Shown here piece after piece: positions 36,282 through 45,842 of a DNA stretch of 64,000 nt. Positions within the stretch are counted from its first letter, which is position 1. The number at the start of each line of letters is the position of its first letter. The notes below the pieces were generated by a model, which was given only the letters and a program-made list of their open reading frames with translations, did no database searches and was not told the origin of the DNA. Position numbers and translations under genes: made by a program. This DNA comes from Streptococcus porci DSM 23759. Its GTDB lineage: Bacteria; Bacillota; Bacilli; Lactobacillales; Streptococcaceae. The stretch lies in contig NZ_AUIP01000007.1 of NCBI RefSeq assembly GCF_000423765.1, forward strand, positions 1-64,000. Reading direction: 5' to 3'.

Positions 36282-36341
36282 ATGAACAACAAAGTAACTT
36301 ACAGTTATCATATCTTTCTCCTTTCTAACTTCTCTCAGTAG
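36282..36341 (+). CDS. Leader peptide of the multidrug ABC exporter (BmrB-like role)
   Basis: A 19-residue peptide, MNNKVTYSYHIFLLSNFSQ, with a near-perfect ribosome site (AAAGGAG, 36267-36273) at good spacing. Its SD region AGAAAGGAGA (36265-36274) is exactly complementary to TCTCCTTTCT (36317-36326), which lies inside its own coding sequence, codons 12-15. That same segment can instead pair with the loop of the downstream terminator. This is the architecture of ribosome-mediated attenuation, as for bmrB before bmrCD in B. subtilis. The peptide itself matches nothing I know. Confidence 0.75.
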   Translation: MNNKVTYSYHIFLLSNFSQ

Positions 36342-36398
36342 TTTTTTTGACGTGTAAAAAATGAGACCTATGGAAAGGATGTGTCCATAGGTCTTTTT
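36317..36398 (+). terminator. Attenuator: anti-SD/antiterminator segment plus intrinsic terminator
   Basis: The terminator stem is AGACCTATGGA (36364-36374) with TCCATAGGTCT (36384-36394) and a T-run. Segment TCCTTTC (36319-36325) can pair with GAAAGGA (36373-36379), which takes in the end of the 5' arm and the loop and would stop the terminator forming. Stalling of ribosomes on the leader ORF would decide between the two folds. Seen: the complementarities. Inferred: antibiotic-induced read-through into the exporter genes. Confidence 0.75.
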
Positions 36399-36485
36399 GT
36401 GTGCCATTTTAGAGAGGTAAGTTAGGAAAAGGGGACTATAGGAAGTCTGTGTTTGAAAAGTTTTGTCAGAAAGTTTAGGTGAAAT

Positions 36486-38219
36486 ATGTTTAAATTTGTT
36501 GGAAAATACATCAAAGACCACAAGTGGCTCTACCTCTTGATTGGTCTGGTGTTAATTATTTATGATGCCAGTTTGGTTGTGCCAACTCAAGTCATTCAGC
36601 GTTTGATTGATTTAATGACAAGTGGTAGGTTGACCACTTCTAACCTTTGGCTCCATATCGGTATTTTAGTTGCAGCGACGATTGTGAGTTACCTGACAGC
36701 CTTTTTCTGGAGTTTTCAACTCTTCCAGCAGGCAAGTCGTTTCAAGTTTGATTTGCAGCAAAGTGCCTTTAAAAAATTGGTTGCCATGCGGACACCTTTT
36801 TATGAAAAATTCCGTTCGGGGGATATGATGACCCGATTTTCATATGATGTTGAGATGTTGCAGGATTTGCTTGGCTATGGGTTGATGACAGTTCTCTATG
36901 CGGGCGGTATGTTGATTTTTATTATACCAGTCATGTTTGCCATGTCTTGGCAAATCACATTGGCAGCTCTCTTGCCAGTTCTAATCCTGTCCTCGTCTAT
37001 TTACTTCATTTCGCGAAAGACAGATAATCTTTTTGATGAGAATCGTGAGGCGGTTGCCAACCTCAGCAATGAAGTGGTCGAGGCTATTGAAGGTGTGCGT
37101 GTGATGCGGGCATATAGTCGTAAAGAGTTGCAGTCGGCACGTTTTCGGCAGAAAACTCAGGATTTAGTAGAGCGTGAAGATCGTTTGGCTAAGGTAACTG
37201 CCCTCTATAACCCTATTTATACCCTCATGTTTGGGGCGACAACGGTTATCACCCTGCTTTTGGGAACCAAGTTTGTTGCAGATGGCAGTATGACAGTGGG
37301 GCAAGTGCTTGCTATGCAACTCTACACGGTTTCTCTTACAGAGCCTATTTCCATGCTATCAGAGTTAGTTTTGGTTTATCAGATGGGGCGGACTTCCTTT
37401 GAAAAATTACAAGGCTTGATTGAGACAGGTGATGATATGGAGGTTGATGGAGACCTTGTCGCATCAGTTTTTGAGGAAGCTCGGTTTAATGATTACAGCT
37501 TTAGCTATCCTCAGGCCAGCCAGACAAGCCTAAAAAGCGTTAGCTTTTGCCTAAAAAAAGGCCAGACCTTGGGAATTGTCGGCAAGACTGGATCGGGCAA
37601 GACAACTTTAGTGCGTCAGTTTTTGCGCCAGTATCCTGTTGGTTTGGGAACTTTTGAGGTTAATGGCAGAGCTGTGACAGATTTTTCTCGGGAAAGTGTA
37701 GAGGGTTTGGTGGGCTATGTGCCTCAGGAACATATACTCTTTTCTCGATCTGTTGGTGAAAATATCGCTATGGGCAAGCCAAATGCCAGCGAAGAAGAAA
37801 TCCGCTCCGCTATTGAAACAGCGGCCTTCACAGAAGACTTAGAGCGTATGTCTGATGGTCTCGCCACTACAATAGGTGAACGTGGGGTATCCATCTCAGG
37901 CGGACAAAAGCAACGGATTTCTCTGGCACGTGCCTTTATCAAGGATCCGCAAGTCTTGATTTTAGATGACTCACTCTCAGCCGTTGATGCGAGAACTGAA
38001 AAGAAAATCATTGCTAATCTTCAAGCTAAACGTGCAGGTAAGACGAATATTATCGTCACTCATCGCTTGTCTGCTATACAGCACGCGGACTGGGTTCTTG
38101 TAATGGATGAAGGTCGTATTATTGAGGCGGGACGCCCGAGTGATCTATTAGCAAGCGGAGGTTGGTACTATGAGCAGTATCAGCGCCAGCAATCCCAAAA
38201 TAAAGAAGAGGAGGTATAA
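36486..38219 (+). CDS. Multidrug ABC exporter half-transporter, degenerate NBD (PatA/BmrC-like)
   Basis: A 577-residue half-transporter with six membrane segments in residues 15-300 and a nucleotide-binding domain after about 335. Walker A is GKTGSGKTT and the signature is SISGGQKQR. Walker B reads VLILDDSLSAVD, with Asp in place of the catalytic Glu, the hallmark of the degenerate partner in heterodimeric exporters. The start follows AGGTGA. It is one base before its partner gene (38221-39963). Streptococcal pairs of this type (PatAB, SatAB) export fluoroquinolones and dyes; the substrates here are inferred. Confidence 0.9.
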   Translation: MFKFVGKYIKDHKWLYLLIGLVLIIYDASLVVPTQVIQRLIDLMTSGRLTTSNLWLHIGILVAATIVSYLTAFFWSFQLFQQASRFKFDLQQSAFKKLVAMRTPFYEKFRSGDMMTRFSYDVEMLQDLLGYGLMTVLYAGGMLIFIIPVMFAMSWQITLAALLPVLILSSSIYFISRKTDNLFDENREAVANLSNEVVEAIEGVRVMRAYSRKELQSARFRQKTQDLVEREDRLAKVTALYNPIYTLMFGATTVITLLLGTKFVADGSMTVGQVLAMQLYTVSLTEPISMLSELVLVYQMGRTSFEKLQGLIETGDDMEVDGDLVASVFEEARFNDYSFSYPQASQTSLKSVSFCLKKGQTLGIVGKTGSGKTTLVRQFLRQYPVGLGTFEVNGRAVTDFSRESVEGLVGYVPQEHILFSRSVGENIAMGKPNASEEEIRSAIETAAFTEDLERMSDGLATTIGERGVSISGGQKQRISLARAFIKDPQVLILDDSLSAVDARTEKKIIANLQAKRAGKTNIIVTHRLSAIQHADWVLVMDEGRIIEAGRPSDLLASGGWYYEQYQRQQSQNKEEEV

Positions 38220-38220
38220 G

Positions 38221-39963
38221 ATGCAGATTATTTGGAAACTATTGAAACAAATCAAGGTTGTCAAAGGTCTTTTTGCAATTGGTGTCATCATTCTTTTAAT
38301 TGTGACAGCGGTCAGTCAGCTTTCTCCTCTTGTCCTGCAGCAGGTCATCGACTCTAGTCTGACGATTCTTGACAAGGGGCAGAAAATCAATCAGGCAGTT
38401 TTTCTGAAAAATGTGTCTCTTTATTCCAGTATGATTATCCTGTCGCTGTTTCTTTACTATTTTGACCGTTATATCTTTAATCGCTGTGCTTTCTTAGTGA
38501 CAGCTCATTTGCGCAATCAGTCTTTTGATAAAATGCAGCGGCTACCGATTTCTTATTTCGATGATAAGCCAGCTGGGAAAATCGCCACGCGGATTGTCAA
38601 TGATACTGAAACGCTACGCAATCAATTTTACAGCAATTTGCTGACGATGATTTCCCTCAATGTGATTCGGATTGTGGCTATTTATGTCATTTTGATTCAA
38701 TTAGACCTAACAATCGGTCTTTGTATGTTGGTTTTGGTGCCACTTTTTTATGGTTTGCAAAGAATTTATCGTAAGGCGACAGACAAGCCTATGAAAGATT
38801 TTTACGATGCTAGAAGTGACGTCAATACTCAGGTCAATGAAACGATGAACGGTGCCAGTCTTATCCAGCTCTACCACCAAGAAGAACGAGTCTTGGCTGA
38901 GTTTGATCAGACCTCTGGGAAAATGCTGGCGGCTGATAATCGTATGCATCTGATCAATGCTACGGCTTCCTGGACTTTGACTGAATTTACCAAGTACATG
39001 GTGATTTCAGGCGTTCTGACGGTGGTTGGCTATCAGTTTTTAGGAGGACAAATGGGGGTGACGCCTGGCCGACTCTTTGTTTACATCAACTACATCACAA
39101 CCCTCTTTGACCTGATGGGGATGTTGGTTCGCCAGTTGCCAAACATCCAACGTTCACTAGAGACAGGACGTCGCGTTCTTGACCTTTTGGAGGAAGAAGA
39201 TGAGGTGGACTCAGAAGCTCAGCTCCTAGTCCCAAATGGTCAGGTCATTTTTGATCATGTGACCTTTGCCTACGAGGAGGGAAAAACAATTCTCCGTGAC
39301 ATCACTATCCATGCTGAGGCTGGACAGACAGTCGCTCTAGTCGGGCATACGGGCTCTGGAAAATCATCCATCATGAATCTACTCTATCGTTTTTACGATC
39401 CTCAGGAGGGACAAGTGATGATTGATGGTCAGAATATTTGCCACTATTCTCGAGAAAGTTTACGAAGTCATATGGGAATTGTCCTACAGGATCCTTATCT
39501 CTTCACGGGAACTATTGCTAGTAATGTATCTATGGAAAATAAGGAGTTGTCCGATCAAGCTATTTTAGAAAGTCTCAAAAAGGTTGGAGCTGGTGATATG
39601 CTTGCTAGACTTGATAAAGGCATTCATGAACCAGTTGTGGAAAAAGGCTCAGCCTTCTCATCTGGAGAGCGTCAGTTGATTGCCTTTGCCAGAACCTTGA
39701 TTACAGATCCTAAAATCTTGATTTTAGATGAAGCCACTTCTCACATTGATACAGAGACAGAAGATATTATCCAGAAAGCTATGGATGTGGTTAAGGAGGG
39801 ACGAACCACCTTTATCATTGCCCACCGCTTATCAACTATTCAAAACGCTGACCAGATTTTAGTGCTTGACGCTGGCCGAATCATTGAGCGAGGCACCCAC
39901 GCACAGCTCCTAGATCTTGGAGGTCGTTACGCAGAAATGCACAAAATTCAGCAGAAGGTTTAA
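38221..39963 (+). CDS. Multidrug ABC exporter half-transporter, canonical NBD (PatB/BmrD-like)
   Basis: A 580-residue half-transporter with six membrane segments followed by a nucleotide-binding domain. Walker A is GHTGSGKSS and Walker B ILILDEATSHID with the catalytic Glu intact. The signature is altered to FSSGERQL, as expected when the partner supplies the consensus signature for the working site. GAGGAGGT lies upstream of ATG 38221. The longer frame from 38170 overlaps the first gene and is rejected. Together the two form one asymmetric exporter. Confidence 0.92.
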   Translation: MQIIWKLLKQIKVVKGLFAIGVIILLIVTAVSQLSPLVLQQVIDSSLTILDKGQKINQAVFLKNVSLYSSMIILSLFLYYFDRYIFNRCAFLVTAHLRNQSFDKMQRLPISYFDDKPAGKIATRIVNDTETLRNQFYSNLLTMISLNVIRIVAIYVILIQLDLTIGLCMLVLVPLFYGLQRIYRKATDKPMKDFYDARSDVNTQVNETMNGASLIQLYHQEERVLAEFDQTSGKMLAADNRMHLINATASWTLTEFTKYMVISGVLTVVGYQFLGGQMGVTPGRLFVYINYITTLFDLMGMLVRQLPNIQRSLETGRRVLDLLEEEDEVDSEAQLLVPNGQVIFDHVTFAYEEGKTILRDITIHAEAGQTVALVGHTGSGKSSIMNLLYRFYDPQEGQVMIDGQNICHYSRESLRSHMGIVLQDPYLFTGTIASNVSMENKELSDQAILESLKKVGAGDMLARLDKGIHEPVVEKGSAFSSGERQLIAFARTLITDPKILILDEATSHIDTETEDIIQKAMDVVKEGRTTFIIAHRLSTIQNADQILVLDAGRIIERGTHAQLLDLGGRYAEMHKIQQKV

Positions 39964-40320
39964 TCCTTTTACGTCATAGACTAGTTAATAGGTCTGTTAA
40001 GGAAGTAGGTAAGCTCTATTTTCCACTTCCTTAGATGCTGTCGGATGCTAGCGACTTCTTGACAGAATACCAAGTCCAAGTTTCAAAACATCTAACCGGA
40101 TGAACGGCTAGTTTATAAGGTCTTCGATGCGGCGGAAGTGGTGGTAAGGTCTGCCTTTCTCGCCATGATAGAATTACTTGCGTTTGTATCATTTAGTAGA
40201 GCGACGCAACAAATGACAGCAGATACATTCTCTTCAGACCAAACAGACCAGCTACGGGTCTGTTTTACTTTTTCAAGCCTGTAAAAGCGCTGGATAAAGC
40301 AGAAAGTTTCTATTTGTGAG
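39964..40320 (+). repeat. Gene-free stretch with repeat family R2, copy B
   Basis: A hairpin AAGGAAGT/ACTTCCTT (about 39999-40032) leads into the R2-like segment 40016-40100: CTATTTTCCACTTCC, TGTCGGATGCTAGCGACTTCTTGACAGAA. The following 200 bases hold no gene. CAGACCAGCTACGGGTCTG (about 40245-40263) before TTTTAC is a plausible terminator for the ABC pair. Confidence 0.5.
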
Positions 40321-40330
40321 CAAATTTGCT

Positions 40331-40336
40331 ATAATA
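40331..40336 (+). promoter_or_regulatory. -10 box of the walRK operon
   Basis: TGCTATAAT (-10 at 40331-40336) lies 47 bases before ATG 40383, with GAGAAAGG as ribosome site between them. Confidence 0.6.
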
Positions 40337-40382
40337 GTCGCAAGATATGAGAAAAAACCTAAGAGAAAGGTAAATCTAATCC

Positions 40383-41093
40383 ATGAAAAAAATCTTAATT
40401 GTCGACGATGAAAGACCAATTTCAGATATCATCAAGTTTAATCTGTCAAAAGAAGGTTATGAGGTTGTCACAGCGTTTGATGGCAGGGAGGCTCTGGCTC
40501 AATTTGAGGCAGAGGATCCTGATTTGATTATCCTTGATTTGATGTTGCCAGAGTTGGATGGTCTTGAGGTTGCCAAAGAGGTGCGTAAGACCAGTCACAT
40601 TCCTATCATCATGCTGTCGGCAAAAGATAGTGAATTTGATAAGGTTATCGGACTTGAAATTGGTGCTGATGATTATGTCACCAAACCTTTTTCAAATCGT
40701 GAACTCTTAGCTCGTGTTAAGGCACATTTGCGTCGCACAGAAAACATTGAGTTGGCTATCGCCGATGAAAATGCCTCAGAAGGCCCAGCTACCTTAAAAA
40801 TTGGTGATTTGGAAATTTTACCAGATGCCTTTGTTGCTCACAAGCGTGGTCAAGAGTTGGAATTAACCCACCGTGAGTTTGAACTCCTTTATCATTTGGC
40901 TACCCACATCGGTCAGGTCATGACTCGAGAGCATTTACTTGAAACGGTTTGGGGCTATGATTATTTTGGAGATGTACGTACGGTTGATGTCACAGTGCGT
41001 CGCCTACGTGAAAAAATTGAGGATACACCTAGTCGCCCAGAGTACATTCTGACTCGTCGTGGCGTTGGTTATTACATGAAAGCGTATGACTAA
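40383..41093 (+). CDS. walR: Response regulator WalR (VicR)
   Basis: A 236-residue OmpR-type regulator of cell-wall metabolism, essential in many streptococci. The receiver domain has DDE at residues 8-10, Asp in [13 protein letters not shown] (about 52) and Lys in [13 protein letters not shown]. The C-terminal winged helix runs from LTHREFELL through [12 protein letters not shown] to RRGVGYYM. It overlaps the kinase gene by eight bases. With walK and vicX next to it the identity is firm. Confidence 0.97.
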   Translation: MKKILIVDDERPISDIIKFNLSKEGYEVVTAFDGREALAQFEAEDPDLIILDLMLPELDGLEVAKEVRKTSHIPIIMLSAKDSEFDKVIGLEIGADDYVTKPFSNRELLARVKAHLRRTENIELAIADENASEGPATLKIGDLEILPDAFVAHKRGQELELTHREFELLYHLATHIGQVMTREHLLETVWGYDYFGDVRTVDVTVRRLREKIEDTPSRPEYILTRRGVGYYMKAYD

Positions 41094-42456
41094 TTTAACT
41101 GAAAATTTAGGGACTTTTGAGCGAGCTCTGCTTTTTCTTTTGGCAATAGCTGCCGCTTACCTGCTTTATGGAGCCTATCGAGATTACAAGCAGGCCAAAA
41201 TCATTCGTCAGTTGACGGAGAATGTCTATGCTTTGATTGATGGTGACTACTCAGATATTTTGGAAGTGGAGGCGGATTCAGACTTAGAAGATCTTGCCAA
41301 TAGCCTCAGCGATTTGTCTGAAGTGGTTCGTCTGACACATGGCAATTTGTCTCAGGAACGAGACCGGCTATCCAGTCTCTTGGCCTATATGACAGATGGA
41401 GTTATAGCAACGGATCGCGGCGGGAAGATTATTACCATCAATGAAACTGCGCAAAAACAGCTCAATTTAAGTTCTGAGCAAGCCTTGAAAATGACCATTT
41501 TAGATGTTCTTGGTAGCGACAATCCTTATTCTTATCATGACTTGGTGGCTAAAACACCTGACATACTGATCAATCGTCGCGATGAGTTTGGGGAATTTAT
41601 GACCCTACGTTTTCGCTTTGCACTCAACCGCCGTGAATCAGGCTTCATCTCTGGCTTGGTTGTTGTTTTGCATGACGTAACTGAACAGGAAAAGGAAGAA
41701 CGAGAACGTCGTCTTTTCGTATCTAACGTTAGTCATGAGCTGCGCACCCCCTTGACATCGGTCAAATCCTATCTGGAAGCACTTGATGAAGGTGCTTTGA
41801 AAGATGATGTTGCTCCGCAATTTATCAAAGTTTCCTTAGACGAAACTAACCGTATGATGCGTATGATTACCGATCTGCTCAATCTGTCTCGAATTGATAA
41901 TGGAGCTGTACGATTAGAAGTGGAAATGACCAATTTTACAGCCTTTATGACCTCTATATTAAACCGTTTTGATAAGGTCAAGAGTCAGCACACCAGCACT
42001 GATAAGAGTTTTGAAATTGTTCGCGATTATCCGTTGACCTCTATTTGGATGGAGATTGACAATGATAAGATGACACAAGTTATTGAGAATATCCTCAATA
42101 ACGCCATAAAATATTCTCCAGATGGTGGTCAAATTAAAGTTAGCATGAAGACGACAGATAGTCAGCTGATTATCTCCATTACAGATCAGGGTCTGGGTAT
42201 TCCCAAAAAAGATTTACCCTTGATTTTTGATCGTTTTTATCGTGTTGACAAGGCTAGAAGTCGTGCACAGGGTGGAACAGGCTTAGGTCTTGCTATTGCT
42301 AAAGAAATTGTGAAACAGCATCACGGCTTTATTTGGGCAAAAAGTGAAGAAGGTAAGGGGTCAACCTTTACTATTGTCTTGCCTTATGACAAGGAAGCTT
42401 TAGAAATAGATGATTGGGAGGATTACGAAGAAAATGATGATAGAAAAGGGGTTTAA
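41086..42456 (+). CDS. walK: Sensor histidine kinase WalK (VicK), streptococcal type
   Basis: A 456-residue kinase with one N-terminal membrane segment (about residues 11-32) and no extracellular domain, as is characteristic of streptococcal WalK. A HAMP-like region, a PAS domain ([22 protein letters not shown], about 100-200), His[22 protein letters not shown] with the phospho-His, and HATPase_c [10 protein letters not shown]-type N-box and [10 protein letters not shown] follow. The cytoplasmic PAS is the likely sensor. Confidence 0.97.
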   Translation: MTNLTENLGTFERALLFLLAIAAAYLLYGAYRDYKQAKIIRQLTENVYALIDGDYSDILEVEADSDLEDLANSLSDLSEVVRLTHGNLSQERDRLSSLLAYMTDGVIATDRGGKIITINETAQKQLNLSSEQALKMTILDVLGSDNPYSYHDLVAKTPDILINRRDEFGEFMTLRFRFALNRRESGFISGLVVVLHDVTEQEKEERERRLFVSNVSHELRTPLTSVKSYLEALDEGALKDDVAPQFIKVSLDETNRMMRMITDLLNLSRIDNGAVRLEVEMTNFTAFMTSILNRFDKVKSQHTSTDKSFEIVRDYPLTSIWMEIDNDKMTQVIENILNNAIKYSPDGGQIKVSMKTTDSQLIISITDQGLGIPKKDLPLIFDRFYRVDKARSRAQGGTGLGLAIAKEIVKQHHGFIWAKSEEGKGSTFTIVLPYDKEALEIDDWEDYEENDDRKGV

Positions 42457-43240
42457 GTATAGTATTCTGGCTTCAGGATCTAGCGGAAACTGTTTTTACT
42501 TGGAAACCCCAAAGAAGCGTATTTTGGTAGACGCTGGCTTGTCTGGCAAGAAAATCGTTAGCTTACTTGATGAAATTGACCGTAAACCAGAGGATTTAGA
42601 TGCTATTTTGGTAACTCATGAGCACAAAGATCACATCCATGGCGTAGGTGTTTTGGCTCGCAAGTATCATCTAGATGTGTATGCCAATAGCCAGACTTGG
42701 CAGGCCATGGACAAGGCAATAGGAAATCTTGATGTTAGTCAAAAACATCTTTTTGAGACAGGTAAAATGCTGACTTTCGATGATATTGACATCGAGAGTT
42801 TTGCAGTCAGCCATGATGCCGTAGCACCGCAATTTTACCGCTTTATGAAAGATGACAAGAGTTTTGTGATGCTGACTGACACGGGCTATGTGTCAGATCG
42901 GATGTCAGGGATTATTGAAAATGCTGACGCCTACCTGATCGAGGCTAATCACGATATTGAAATTTTGCGAGCAGGATCCTATCCTTGGTCAACCAAGCAG
43001 CGTATTCTATCTGATTTTGGGCATTTATCAAATGAAGCGGGAGCGCAAGCTATGATAGATAGTCTTGGAGACCGTACCCAGAAGATTTATTTGGGGCACC
43101 TGTCTAAAGAAAATAACATCAAAGAATTGGCTCATCTGACGGTAAAAAGTAACCTTGCTCAAGCAGATATTGATGTGGAACGTAAAATCAAAATTTTGGA
43201 CACCTCGCCAGACAGAGCAACCCCACTGACTCAAATCTAA
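42434..43240 (+). CDS. vicX: MBL-fold metallohydrolase VicX (YycJ/WalJ)
   Basis: A 268-residue metallo-beta-lactamase-fold protein, third gene of the walRK operon. Metal motif HEHKDHIHG (about residue 62), SGSSGNCFYLE near the start and LGHLSKENN at the end fit YycJ-type 5' exonuclease-like proteins. It overlaps walK by 23 bases; the first ATG of the doublet at 42434/42437 is used. Unlike several other streptococci, rnc does not follow; the next gene is xseA. Confidence 0.92.
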   Translation: MMIEKGFKYSILASGSSGNCFYLETPKKRILVDAGLSGKKIVSLLDEIDRKPEDLDAILVTHEHKDHIHGVGVLARKYHLDVYANSQTWQAMDKAIGNLDVSQKHLFETGKMLTFDDIDIESFAVSHDAVAPQFYRFMKDDKSFVMLTDTGYVSDRMSGIIENADAYLIEANHDIEILRAGSYPWSTKQRILSDFGHLSNEAGAQAMIDSLGDRTQKIYLGHLSKENNIKELAHLTVKSNLAQADIDVERKIKILDTSPDRATPLTQI

Positions 43241-43242
43241 GA

Positions 43243-43264
43243 AAATACCGCAAGGTATTTTTTT
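43243..43264 (+). terminator. Terminator after vicX
   Basis: AAATACC-GCAA-GGTATTT (43243-43260) is a GNRA-type loop followed by a T-run. Confidence 0.85.
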
Positions 43265-43329
43265 CTTGGAAAAACATGAAAGAACCAGCTAATAACAACT
43301 TATTTTAAACATTTTTATCCCATTTTTGG

Positions 43330-43335
43330 TATAAT
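43330..43335 (+). promoter_or_regulatory. -10 box of the xseA operon
   Basis: TGGTATAAT (extended -10 at 43330-43335) lies 63 bases before the TTG start at 43399. It would drive xseA-xseB-ispA-tlyA and beyond. Confidence 0.6.
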
Positions 43336-43398
43336 TGTAAAGGTATTTGACCTAGAAAAATGTCATAAGACCCATCAATTCACAAGAAAGGAAGCGCC

Positions 43399-44730
43399 TT
43401 GTCAGATTATTTGTCGGTCAGTCACTTGACCAAATACCTTAAGATGAAAATTGACCGTGATCCCTATTTGGAACGGGTTTACCTGACAGGGCAGGTTTCC
43501 AATTTTCGTCGTCGTCCCAACCACCAGTATTTTTCCCTCAAGGACGAGGGTGCTGTCATCCAGGCAACCATGTGGGGCGGCATTTATAAAAAACTTGGTT
43601 TTGACCTCGAAGAAGGTATGAAAATCAACGTCATCGGTCGCATTGAGCTCTATCCGCCTAGTGGTTCTTATTCCATTATTATTGAAAAAGCGGAGCCAGA
43701 TGGAATCGGAGCTTTGGCCATTCAGTTTGAACAACTCAAGAAAAAATTATCCGAGGCTGGCTACTTTGATGACCGTCACAAACAAGCTCTCCCGCAGTTT
43801 GCCACCAAAATTGGCGTTATTACCAGTCCTAGTGGTGCGGTTATTCGTGATATTATCACAACTGTCAGTCGCCGCTTTCCAGGCATTGATATTCTGCTTT
43901 TCCCGACAAAGGTTCAAGGTGAAGGTGCTGCTCAGGAAGTGGCTGCTAACATTGCAAGGGCTAATCAGCGCAACGACCTAGACCTGCTCATTGTGGGTCG
44001 CGGTGGCGGCTCTATCGAAGACCTCTGGGCTTTCAACGAGGAAATTGTAGTACAGGCTATCTTTGAGAGTCGCCTGCCTATTATTTCTAGCGTGGGACAT
44101 GAGACGGATACAACTTTGGCGGACTTCGTCGCCGATCGCAGAGCAGCAACGCCGACCGCAGCAGCCGAGTTGGCGACGCCTGTGACCAAGGCTGATATTC
44201 TGTCATGGATTGCAGAGCGGCAAAATCGAGCCTATCAGGCTACTCTACGACAAATTCACTACAATCAGGAGCGATTGGTAAAACTATCGAGTTCAGTCAT
44301 TTTCAGACAACCAGAACGTCTCTATGATGGCTATGTTCAGAAGTTAGATAAGTTGACGACTAGCTTAACGAATAAGATGGAATATCAGTTCAGCCAAGTT
44401 AAACAAGCTCAGGCCATGCTCACTCAACGACTATTGTCCCTAGACTTAGGCGGCAAAATCAATCGTTATCAGGAACGCTTGGCAATTCAGGAGAAACTTC
44501 TGAAATCACACATGACAAGCCAGTATGACAGTAAGTTGGCCAGATTTGAAAAAGCTCAAGATGCCTTATTGTCATTAGATACCAATCGTATTATCGCACG
44601 GGGTTATGCCATGGTTCAAAAAAACGGCAAGGTTCTATCTAGTAGTAAGGATATCTCAAAGGGTGATAAAATCAATATTATGATGCGTGATGGCCGCTTA
44701 GACGTTGAGGTTATTGAGTCAGTCAAGTGA
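43399..44730 (+). CDS. xseA: Exodeoxyribonuclease VII large subunit
   Basis: A 443-residue subunit of the bidirectional single-strand exonuclease. The N-terminal OB fold contains [22 protein letters not shown]. The catalytic ExoVII_large domain contains [60 protein letters not shown] long coiled-coil follows (residues 270-400). The start is TTG after AAAGGAAG. XseB is encoded next. Confidence 0.96.
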   Translation: MSDYLSVSHLTKYLKMKIDRDPYLERVYLTGQVSNFRRRPNHQYFSLKDEGAVIQATMWGGIYKKLGFDLEEGMKINVIGRIELYPPSGSYSIIIEKAEPDGIGALAIQFEQLKKKLSEAGYFDDRHKQALPQFATKIGVITSPSGAVIRDIITTVSRRFPGIDILLFPTKVQGEGAAQEVAANIARANQRNDLDLLIVGRGGGSIEDLWAFNEEIVVQAIFESRLPIISSVGHETDTTLADFVADRRAATPTAAAELATPVTKADILSWIAERQNRAYQATLRQIHYNQERLVKLSSSVIFRQPERLYDGYVQKLDKLTTSLTNKMEYQFSQVKQAQAMLTQRLLSLDLGGKINRYQERLAIQEKLLKSHMTSQYDSKLARFEKAQDALLSLDTNRIIARGYAMVQKNGKVLSSSKDISKGDKINIMMRDGRLDVEVIESVK

Positions 44731-44754
44731 CGGGCACATGAGAAAGGGGAAAGA

Positions 44755-44973
44755 ATGGCAAGTAAGAAAAAGACATTTGAAGAAAATTTGCAGGATTTGG
44801 AAGCTATCGTAACAAAACTTGAAAACGGGGATGTAGCTTTGGAAGAAGCTATCGCAGAATTTCAAAAAGGAATGGTTTTATCCAAAGAGCTGCAAAAAAC
44901 ATTGGCAGAGGCTGAAAAAACCTTGGTTAAAGTTGTGCAAGCTGATGGTACAGAAACGGAACTGGATGCCTGA
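44755..44973 (+). CDS. xseB: Exodeoxyribonuclease VII small subunit
   Basis: A 72-residue two-helix protein, [26 protein letters not shown] and [15 protein letters not shown], the standard XseB pattern. It binds XseA in several copies. Its stop overlaps the ispA ATG (TGATG), indicating coupling. Confidence 0.95.
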   Translation: MASKKKTFEENLQDLEAIVTKLENGDVALEEAIAEFQKGMVLSKELQKTLAEAEKTLVKVVQADGTETELDA

Positions 44974-45842
44974 TGAACAAATTGCAAGGAATTGATATGG
45001 CTATTGGCCACTACTATAAAAGCCGAGAGCAGATTTCGCCAGATTTGATTGAGAGTATTCACTATTCATTTGATGCTGGTGGCAAGCGAATCCGCCCTCT
45101 CATCATGCTAGAAATGCTGGAAGGTTTTGGTGTGGAATTGACGGACAGTCATTTTGAAGTGGCGGCTAGTGTAGAGATGATTCACACAGGATCGCTGATT
45201 CACGATGATCTGCCGGCTATGGATGATGATGATTATCGGCGTGGTCGCTTGACCAACCACAAGAAATTTAACGAAGCGACAGCTATTTTGGCAGGAGATT
45301 CCCTATTTCTTGACCCCTTTGGCTTAATTGCAGGAACTAATTTGTCAGATTGCATTAAGATTAAGCTGATTTCGGAGCTATCTTTTGCTTCAGGAACTTT
45401 TGGGATGGTAGGTGGCCAGATGCTGGATATGAAGGGTGAAGAAGCCCAGCTTTCACTGGAGCAGTTGCAAATCATTCATGCCAATAAAACCGGAAAACTA
45501 CTGACCTTTCCCTTTGTGGCTTCAGGAATAATCGCAGAGCAGTCAGAAGAAGTCATCGCTGATTTGCGGACGATTGGTGAGTTGATTGGACTAGCTTTTC
45601 AAGTCCGCGATGATATCTTGGATTTAACAGCGACCTTTGAAGAAATCGGAAAAACACCTCAAAAAGATTTGCTAGCGGACAAATCAACCTATCCAGCGCT
45701 TTTAGGGCTTGAAAAATCACAAGACATTTTAAATGACTCTTTGGACAAAGCGCTAGCTATTTTCCAAAAACTCCAAGAAAGTCAACATTTTAATCCCCAA
45801 AGAATCACGGAAATAACAGAAAGGTTACGATTAAATGGCTAA
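44973..45842 (+). CDS. ispA: Polyprenyl synthetase (farnesyl/geranylgeranyl diphosphate synthase)
   Basis: A 289-residue trans-prenyltransferase that builds the C15 precursor of undecaprenyl phosphate. The first aspartate-rich motif is in HDDLPAMDDDDYRRG, the second is FQVRDDILDLT; GGKRIRP and HANKTGKLL bind substrates. It overlaps tlyA by eight bases. Confidence 0.93.
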   Translation: MNKLQGIDMAIGHYYKSREQISPDLIESIHYSFDAGGKRIRPLIMLEMLEGFGVELTDSHFEVAASVEMIHTGSLIHDDLPAMDDDDYRRGRLTNHKKFNEATAILAGDSLFLDPFGLIAGTNLSDCIKIKLISELSFASGTFGMVGGQMLDMKGEEAQLSLEQLQIIHANKTGKLLTFPFVASGIIAEQSEEVIADLRTIGELIGLAFQVRDDILDLTATFEEIGKTPQKDLLADKSTYPALLGLEKSQDILNDSLDKALAIFQKLQESQHFNPQRITEITERLRLNG

